From CAVSJO01 sp963728445 (GTDB lineage: Bacteria; Gemmatimonadota; Gemmatimonadetes; Longimicrobiales; RSA9), in NCBI GenBank assembly GCA_963728445.1, contig CAVSJO010000006.1, positions 2,046,001 through 2,110,000 of the forward strand: a DNA stretch of 64,000 nt. Direction: 5' to 3'. The notes beneath the pieces are model-generated. The model did not search any database. It was not told the DNA's origin and worked only from the letters and a program-made list of their open reading frames with translations. The position numbers were made by a program, and so were the translations under genes. Shown piece after piece: positions 58,981 through 64,000 of the stretch (position 1 is its first letter; the number at the start of each line of letters is the position of its first letter).

Positions 58981-59448
58981 CTACCGGACGGCGGCGGTGA
59001 CCTCCTGCAGGATCCGGCCAGCCGCCCGCTCGACGCCGCGCAGCACGGCGTCGCACGGCTCGTCGCCGAGAGTCCACTCGCCGGCCTCGATGCCGTAGAC
59101 GATGAGGGTCCGTGGCAGTTCGCGCAGCGCGCGGGCCAGCTCGACGACCTGGGCCACGTCGAGGTCGTGGGTCGAGCGCCGGGGCGCGCGGGTGGGCAGG
59201 GAGAGCCGTGAGGCTTCCAGGCGACGGACCGTCCCGGGCCGGGCACCCGAGACGGTCGCGTCGACGACGACGGCGAGCTCGGCGTCGCGCCAGGCGTCCA
59301 TGAGGCCGTCGACGCGCCCGGCCATCTCCACGACGCGCACGCCGTCGGGTAGGCGGCCGGCGAGGGTGCGGGCGGCGAGCAGCCCCGCGGCGTCGTCGCC
59401 TCGATCCGGAGAGCCGAGGCCGATCACGACCACACGCTCGGCCGTCAC
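58981..59448 (-). CDS. Hydrogenase maturation protease (HycI/HoxW-like)
   Basis: A 155-residue endopeptidase of the family that removes the C-terminal extension of the NiFe large subunit after metal insertion. VVVIGLGSPDRGDDAAGLLA holds the first metal-binding acidic residue, VVEMAGRVDGL and VVDATVSG the second site, and a His lies in RRSTHDLD. GTG 59448 overlaps the stop of the hydrogenase large subunit. Yet that subunit ends only about 10 residues after its last Cys motif, so the peptide removed would be very short. It is the last gene of the operon. Confidence 0.88.
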   Translation of the reverse strand: MTAERVVVIGLGSPDRGDDAAGLLAARTLAGRLPDGVRVVEMAGRVDGLMDAWRDAELAVVVDATVSGARPGTVRRLEASRLSLPTRAPRRSTHDLDVAQVVELARALRELPRTLIVYGIEAGEWTLGDEPCDAVLRGVERAAGRILQEVTAAVR

Positions 59449-60761
59449 GACCGCTCCAGGTCCAGGCGCAGGAAGTGGGTCGCGCACGAGATGCACGGGT
59501 CGTAGCAGCGCACTACCCGCTCGCACGCCCGCTCGATCTCGGCCTTCGGCCGGTCGAGTCGGGCCTGCACGGTCAGGCGGAGGTGCTCCTCGATGGCGAG
59601 CTGGTTCTGCGACGTCGGCGGAATCAGGCGCGCGGCCCGGATCAGGCCGTCGTCGCCGATGTCGTACCGGTGGTACAGGATGCCCCGGGGCGCTTCCGTG
59701 CAGCCGTAGCCGGTCCCGGCGCGAACGGGCAGCTCGGTCGCCGGCGGGTCCGGCTCCTCGTACGTCTCGACGACGCGCACGGCGTCGTCGCACGCGTGCA
59801 CGAGCTCCACGGCCCGCACGAGCGCGCTCCGGTACTGGTTCGCGCACGTCTCGCCGAGCCCTGCGTCGCGCGCGGCTTCCCGGGCGATCGGCGCCAGTCG
59901 CGCGTGATTGAGGGAGTAGCGCGCGAGGGGACCCGTCAGGTACAGGCTGCCGTCCCGCCGGCGCGCCTGGAGGGCGTGCGTGTGCGGCTGCTGCTCCTCC
60001 GTGAACTCGGACTCGAAGGCGCTCACCGGGGCGTCGAGCCCGCGCGTCGACGCGAGCCGTCCCTCGTTCATGGGGTACTCGTCGGGGTGCGTCAGCGCGA
60101 CGAGCTCGACGTCCAGATCCTCCTCCGGGACGTCGAAGCCGGCGATCCACCGGACGGTCTCGAGGGCCTGATCCCGGGCGCGCAGCAGCGGCTCCCGCAG
60201 CGCCAGGACGCGGTCCCGCTCCGGCGCCCGGTAGAACCCGCCCACCCGCACGTTCACGGGGTGGATCTCCCGTCCGCCGAGAGTCGAGAGGACGAGGTTC
60301 CCCGTCTTCTTCAGCTCGAGCCCGCGCCGGACCGCGTCCGGGTAGCGGGCCGCCATGGCGATGGCGTCCTCGAAGCCCAGGTAGTCCGGCGCGTGGAGCA
60401 TGTAGACGTGGAGCGCGTGGCTCTCGATCCACTCGCCGCAGTAGAGCAGGCGCCGCAGCGCCCGGATGGGACCGCTCACGCGCACGCCGAGGGCGTCCTC
60501 GAGGGCGTGGCAGGCGCTCATCTGGTACGCCACGGGGCAGATGCCGCAGATCCGCGCGGTGATGTCCGGCGCTTCCGTGAACGCCCGGCCGCGCAGGAGC
60601 GGCTCGAAGAACCGCGGCGCCTCGAACAGCCTGAGCTCCGCCTCGGTGACGCGCCTGCCGACGACGCGGACCCGCAGCCCGCCGTGCCCTTCCACGCGGG
60701 CGAGGTGTTCGACGCGGATCGTGCGGGTGCGACTGCGCGGCCGCGCGGCGGTCTCAGTCAT
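59445..60761 (-). CDS. hydA: NiFe hydrogenase large (catalytic) subunit, group 3b-like
   Basis: The 438-residue subunit binds the NiFe(CN)2CO centre. The N-terminal Ni ligands are in RICGICPVAYQMSAC and the C-terminal ones in DPCISCATHFL. The start HLARVEGHGGLRV is typical of cytoplasmic group 3 enzymes (alpha subunit of the sulfhydrogenase/NADP-linked type). It overlaps hydD by eight bases. With HydB, HydG and HydD it would form a soluble, bidirectional, NAD(P)-linked hydrogenase. The assembly genes hypA-F are not within the window. Confidence 0.94.
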   Translation of the reverse strand: MTETAARPRSRTRTIRVEHLARVEGHGGLRVRVVGRRVTEAELRLFEAPRFFEPLLRGRAFTEAPDITARICGICPVAYQMSACHALEDALGVRVSGPIRALRRLLYCGEWIESHALHVYMLHAPDYLGFEDAIAMAARYPDAVRRGLELKKTGNLVLSTLGGREIHPVNVRVGGFYRAPERDRVLALREPLLRARDQALETVRWIAGFDVPEEDLDVELVALTHPDEYPMNEGRLASTRGLDAPVSAFESEFTEEQQPHTHALQARRRDGSLYLTGPLARYSLNHARLAPIAREAARDAGLGETCANQYRSALVRAVELVHACDDAVRVVETYEEPDPPATELPVRAGTGYGCTEAPRGILYHRYDIGDDGLIRAARLIPPTSQNQLAIEEHLRLTVQARLDRPKAEIERACERVVRCYDPCISCATHFLRLDLERS

Positions 60762-61533
60762 GGGACTTCGCCTCGTCGCGGAACGCGGGCGCGTCCGCGT
60801 TGAAGGTGCGGTACGCCCGGGCGACGGCGCCGGGCGGGACGCCGAGCTCGCCGGTCCACCAGGCGGAGAGCGCCTGCGTGTTGGGCGTCTCCTTGGGGCC
60901 GAAGCAGCCGTAGCATCCCCGGGCGCAGGCAGGGCAGAGGGCGCCGCAGCCGGCGTGCGTGACGGGGCCGAGGCAGGGCGTGCCCCGGGCCGTCATGACG
61001 CAGACGATGCCCTGGCGCTTGCACTCCATGCACACGGAGCCCATCGGCAGGTCGGGCGCCCGTCCCGCGAGCAGGGCGGACAGCAGTCCGACGAGCTGCG
61101 GGCGGGAGATCGGGCAGCCGCGGAGCTCGACGTCGACGTCGACGTGGTCGGAAACGGCCGTCGATGTCGCGAGCGTGTCGATGTACTCCGGTCGGGGATA
61201 CACGGCCGAGACGAGGCCCAGGATGTCCCGGCCGTTGCGCAGCGCCTGGATGCCGCCCGCCGTGGCACACGCGCCGATGGCGACGAGGAGCCGGGAGTCG
61301 CGCCGTATGCGCTTCACCAGCGCGACGTCCTCCGCCGTCGTGACCGAGCCCTCCACCAGGGAGACGTCGTACGGCCCCGGCTTCGTGGCGCCGGACGCCT
61401 CCAGGAAGTAGGCGATGTCCACGGCGCCGGCGATCTCCAGGAGCTCGTCCTCGCAGTCGAGGATCGTGAGCTGACAGCCGTCGCAGGATGCCAGCTTCCA
61501 GACCGCGAGGCGCGGCTTCCGCTTCGTCGCCAT
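60754..61533 (-). CDS. hydD: NiFe hydrogenase small subunit, group 3b-like
   Basis: The 259-residue electron-transfer subunit carries three Fe-S clusters. The proximal cluster begins with WKLASCDGCQLTILD (CxxC), IGACATAGG and ELRGCPIS; further Cys groups follow in VCMECKRQGIVCVM and the close set GCGALCPACARGCYGCFGPK. There is no Tat signal, so the enzyme is cytoplasmic. It lies between hydG and hydA and is separated from hydG by three bases. Confidence 0.94.
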   Translation of the reverse strand: MATKRKPRLAVWKLASCDGCQLTILDCEDELLEIAGAVDIAYFLEASGATKPGPYDVSLVEGSVTTAEDVALVKRIRRDSRLLVAIGACATAGGIQALRNGRDILGLVSAVYPRPEYIDTLATSTAVSDHVDVDVELRGCPISRPQLVGLLSALLAGRAPDLPMGSVCMECKRQGIVCVMTARGTPCLGPVTHAGCGALCPACARGCYGCFGPKETPNTQALSAWWTGELGVPPGAVARAYRTFNADAPAFRDEAKSHD

Positions 61534-61536
61534 TCG

Positions 61537-62424
61537 TCAGAGCTCCCGGACCCGGAGGAGCGGCTCGATCCGGTCGAGCCGGTAGACGGGCCCGTCCCGG
61601 CACACGAGCGTCGTGCCGAGCTGGCAGTGGCCGCACAGCCCGATGCCACAGCTCATGTTCCTCTCCAGCGAGACGTGGATCCGCTCCGGCGCGAGCTCGA
61701 GCCGCTGGAGCTCGAGGCCGACCATCCGCATCATCACCTCCGGCCCGCACACGAACGCGGAGCCGTCCGACGCGTCGAACGTCGCGTAGCGAATGAGCTG
61801 CGTCACGACCCCGACCGGGCCCGCCCAGTCGTCCACGGCGTGATCCACCGTGACCCGCACGTCCAGGTCGAAGCGGGCCCGCCAGCGACCCAGTTCGTCC
61901 GTGTACAGCAGGTCCGCGGGCGAGCGGGCGCCGTAGAGCAGCGTCACGCGTCCGTAGCGCCCGCGGCGGCGCAGCACGTGGTAGAGGACCGGGCGGAGCG
62001 GGGCCAGGCCCACCCCGCCGGCCACGACGAGGATGTCCTGTCCATCGGCCTCCGCGACGGGCCAGACGTTCCCGAACGGTCCCCGCACGCCGATCGCGTC
62101 TCCCGGCCGCGCGGAACAGAGCGCCCGCGTGGCGGGGCCGACGGCGCGGATCGTGTGGACCATCGGACCTTCGGCGCCCGGGTCGCCGCTCACCGAAATG
62201 GCGACCTCCCCCACTGCCCAGGCGTACAGCATGTTGAACTGGCCAGGGCCGAACGACGGTCGCGGCGATCCGTCCTCCGGCTCGAGCTCGAGGGTCCACG
62301 TGTCGGACGTCTCCCGCCGCACGCGTCGGACGCGGTAGGGGACGGGCGCCATGGGCTCCTCGCGGCCTGGTGTGGCCGGTACCCTGGCGACGTCCGGGGC
62401 GGCGATGCCTGCCGCTGCCGTCAC
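61537..62424 (-). CDS. hydG: Hydrogenase/sulfur reductase gamma subunit, FAD/NAD(P)-binding
   Basis: A 295-residue ferredoxin-NADP reductase-like subunit. It has the FAD-binding FGPGQFNMLYAWAVGEVAIS, the NAD(P)-binding VVAGGVGLAPLRPVLY, and FVCGPEVMMRMV; the C-terminal SCGIGLCGHCQLG and a later VCRDGPVY give the four Cys of a 2Fe-2S cluster, as in dihydroorotate dehydrogenase K subunits and HydG. GTG 62424 overlaps the stop of the cyclic-nucleotide-binding gene (GTGA); ATG 62351 is a shorter alternative. It passes electrons between NAD(P)H and HydB. Confidence 0.92.
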   Translation of the reverse strand: MTAAAGIAAPDVARVPATPGREEPMAPVPYRVRRVRRETSDTWTLELEPEDGSPRPSFGPGQFNMLYAWAVGEVAISVSGDPGAEGPMVHTIRAVGPATRALCSARPGDAIGVRGPFGNVWPVAEADGQDILVVAGGVGLAPLRPVLYHVLRRRGRYGRVTLLYGARSPADLLYTDELGRWRARFDLDVRVTVDHAVDDWAGPVGVVTQLIRYATFDASDGSAFVCGPEVMMRMVGLELQRLELAPERIHVSLERNMSCGIGLCGHCQLGTTLVCRDGPVYRLDRIEPLLRVREL

Positions 62425-62891
62425 GAAACCCCGGCGGGCGCACGGTAGACGTCCACGAGCTGGACCGTCGCGGACTCCAGCCGCGCGGCGATCACGCCGG
62501 CCACGCGCTTCATGATGTCGTAGCCGAGGCGAGGGTCCGACTCGCATTTGCCGCGCAGGCACGCGCCATCGAAGACGACGGCCCGCGTGAGCTCCCGGCA
62601 GCGGGCGTCGAAGACCCACCGGTACGGCGGCGTGATCCAGGAGAAGCCGACGACGTCGCCACCTCCCACGGACAGCACGGACACGGGGCCGCGGCCGGGC
62701 GCGTGGCACTCCACCGTCACGCGGCCGCTTCGCAGCAGGAAGAAGTGGTCGGCGGCCCCGCCCTCCCGGAACAGGTACTCGCCTGCCTCGAACCGGGCGT
62801 TGGAGCCGCATCCGGCGATGAGCGCCAGGTCTTCGGGGCGCATGTCCCGGAAGAACGGGTGCTCCGCGAGCAGTCCCTCGAGTCGTTTCAT
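62421..62891 (-). CDS. Cyclic-nucleotide-binding domain protein within the hydrogenase operon
   Basis: A 156-residue protein comprising only a Crp-like cyclic nucleotide-binding domain: FFRDMRPEDLALIAGCGSNA, FEAGEYLFREGGAADHFFLL, GRVTVECHAPG, and GFSWITPPYRW in place of the usual phosphate-binding cassette, then a long helix. No DNA-binding HTH follows. It overlaps both neighbours by four bases, so it is made in step with HydB and HydG. A role in sensing or regulating hydrogenase activity is inferred from position; ligand unknown. Confidence 0.88.
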   Translation of the reverse strand: MKRLEGLLAEHPFFRDMRPEDLALIAGCGSNARFEAGEYLFREGGAADHFFLLRSGRVTVECHAPGRGPVSVLSVGGGDVVGFSWITPPYRWVFDARCRELTRAVVFDGACLRGKCESDPRLGYDIMKRVAGVIAARLESATVQLVDVYRAPAGVS

Positions 62892-64000
62892 GGGATGACC
62901 TCCTGATCCGGAGCGGGGCTGCGGCTCTCCTCGGCCGCGGCCCGCAACGCGGTGACTTCCTCGGTGAGATCGATGCCGACGGGGCACCACGTGATGCAGC
63001 GTCCGCAGCCCACGCAGCCGGTCGTCCCGAACTGCGCCTGCCAGGTGCCCAGCTTGTGCGTCAGCCACTGCCGATAGCGGGAGGCGGCACTCCCTCGCAC
63101 GTTGCCGCCGTGGATGTACGTGAACCGGCCGGTGAAGCACGAGTCCCAGCGTCGCCAGCGCTCGGCCCGGTCGCCGCCGAGGCTGCTTGCGTCGTGGACC
63201 GTCGTGCAGAAGCAGGTCGGACAGACCAGCGTGCAGTTGCCGCACGTCAGGCAGCGATCCGCCACCGTCTCCCAGCGCGGGCTCTGCAGGCTCTCCTCCA
63301 GCAACTCCGTCAGACCGTCCGTTTCCAGGCGACGTCCCATGGACGCTTCCGCGCGCTCGAAGACCGCCTCGACGGCCTCCACGTCCTCCGGCTCTGCCGG
63401 CGCCGTGGCGAGGCGCGCCAGCACCGCATCCCCCGCATCCGTCCCGGCCTCGACGGCAAAGCGGTGGCCGCCCTCGAGGATCTCCGTGAGCAGGAGATCG
63501 TATCCCGAGCTCGCCCTGGGCCCCGTGCCCATCGACGCGCAGAAGCACGTGCCGCCCGCCTCGCCGCAGTTGACCGCGACGATGAACGCGGCCTCGCGCC
63601 GGGCGCGGTAGCCCGGGTCGGCGAAGGGGCCCTCGCTCAGCACCCGATCCTGGATCGCCATCGCGTGCAGCTCGCAGGCGCGGACGCCGATCAGCGCCGT
63701 TCGCGGCGGCCCCGACTCGTCGGGCTCCAGGTGGAAGCCGTCCCCGTTCCGGCGCGCCGCCCAGAGCCGCAGCTCCGGCGGATGGAAGTGGGCCTTCCAG
63801 GAGCGCGGCCCGACCGTGTAGCCGAACAGCGCATCGTCCGCTCGCCGCTCGATCCGATACCGCCCCGGCTCCTGCCGGTCCGTCCAGCCGCCCGGCAGGT
63901 CCGCCGTCGACTTCAGGGCCTCGTAGACGATCGCTCCATCCCGCACCACCGGACCGATCAGCGCGTAGCCGTCACCGCGCAGCGTCGAGAGCAGCGCGTC
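62888..64000 (-). CDS. hydB: Hydrogenase beta subunit HydB, 4Fe-4S protein (N-terminus beyond the window)
   Basis: The frame is open to base 64000, so the start lies outside; 370 residues are seen. Near the C-terminus are two ferredoxin-type clusters, CLTCGNCTLVCPTCFC and CVGCGRCITWCPVGID, and an earlier NCGEAGGTCFCASMGTG motif. This is the sulfhydrogenase beta-subunit architecture, which relays electrons from HydD to HydG. A GTG at 63949 is internal, because family-like sequence (LLSTLRGDGYALIGP) continues upstream. It overlaps the cyclic-nucleotide-binding gene by four bases. Confidence 0.93.
   Translation of the reverse strand, partial: DALLSTLRGDGYALIGPVVRDGAIVYEALKSTADLPGGWTDRQEPGRYRIERRADDALFGYTVGPRSWKAHFHPPELRLWAARRNGDGFHLEPDESGPPRTALIGVRACELHAMAIQDRVLSEGPFADPGYRARREAAFIVAVNCGEAGGTCFCASMGTGPRASSGYDLLLTEILEGGHRFAVEAGTDAGDAVLARLATAPAEPEDVEAVEAVFERAEASMGRRLETDGLTELLEESLQSPRWETVADRCLTCGNCTLVCPTCFCTTVHDASSLGGDRAERWRRWDSCFTGRFTYIHGGNVRGSAASRYRQWLTHKLGTWQAQFGTTGCVGCGRCITWCPVGIDLTEEVTALRAAAEESRSPAPDQEVIP

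Noticed and set aside
56217..59000. 927-codon plus-strand frame opposite the ADOP permease
   Set aside because: Composition is Arg/Gly/Glu/Asp-rich noise typical of antisense frames; the permease on the other strand is clear.
60466..62448. 660-codon plus-strand frame opposite the hydrogenase genes
   Set aside because: Antisense shadow of hydA, hydD and hydG, which have all metal-binding motifs.

Overview
The window is about 70% GC and packed with genes whose start and stop codons often overlap (GTGA, ATGA, TGATG). The gene content suggests a diderm, high-GC bacterium, most likely of the phylum Gemmatimonadota; this is an inference from content, not a database result. Supporting markers are bacillithiol synthesis (BshA), a CIRCE-controlled groESL, a large TonB-dependent receptor, a 1025-residue Asp-box (BNR/VPS10-like) secreted protein, a FtsX/MacB permease of the ADOP type, an ECF sigma factor next to a TPR-bearing Ser/Thr kinase, and a group 3b-like NiFe hydrogenase.

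Region 1 (1-31213) is conserved housekeeping sequence. It runs secD (partial)-secF, tatD-mutL-miaA-bshA-uppP-birA-coaX, groES-groEL, a HAD phosphatase converging on an HD-domain protein, a small HhH protein, thrS, infC-rpmI-rplT, pheS-pheT, a coiled-coil protein with zapA, a possible small RNA, rny-folD-xseA-xseB-ispA-dxs-nadK and recN. The roles are protein export, repair, translation, RNA decay, one-carbon metabolism and isoprenoid precursors. Notable non-coding structures are a CIRCE operator, a 13-bp tandem repeat before the HAD gene, two mirror-image arrays of tiny GC hairpins between thrS and infC, an attenuator-like leader directly before infC (which has no ATG/GTG/TTG at the correct place), and a leaderless-looking recN promoter.

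Region 2 (31214-38268) holds the TonB-dependent receptor, whose predicted -10 box lies inside a perfect 20-bp palindrome, then tRNA-Gly(GCC) with a strong terminator, the Asp-box protein and a small lipoprotein.

Region 3 (38269-47661) is the most interesting part: a 9.3-kb integrated element bounded by a perfect 38-bp direct repeat, the left copy being the 3' half of tRNA-Cys(GCA). Its layout is that of a phage-inducible chromosomal island. Integrase and a non-LexA-type repressor are transcribed leftward. Divergent from them is a rightward operon with a ribbon-helix-helix protein, an excisionase-like HTH, a primase-helicase carrying an iteron cluster, a PC4/p15-like protein, a stand-alone GerE HTH, a P27-like terminase small subunit and an HK97-like major capsid protein that needs one frameshift. 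No large terminase, portal, protease, tail or lysis gene is recognisable. An exported beta-barrel-like protein lies at the right end on the opposite strand.

Region 4 (47662-64000) is accessory chromosome: a beta-helix lipoprotein, an STPK/ECF sigma pair, a VOC protein, a YHYH-domain protein, a hemolysin III-family membrane protein, a phosphofructokinase with pyrophosphate-type residues, an ADOP permease, and a leftward hydrogenase operon (hydB, a cyclic-nucleotide-binding protein, hydG, hydD, hydA, maturation protease) that runs off the right edge.
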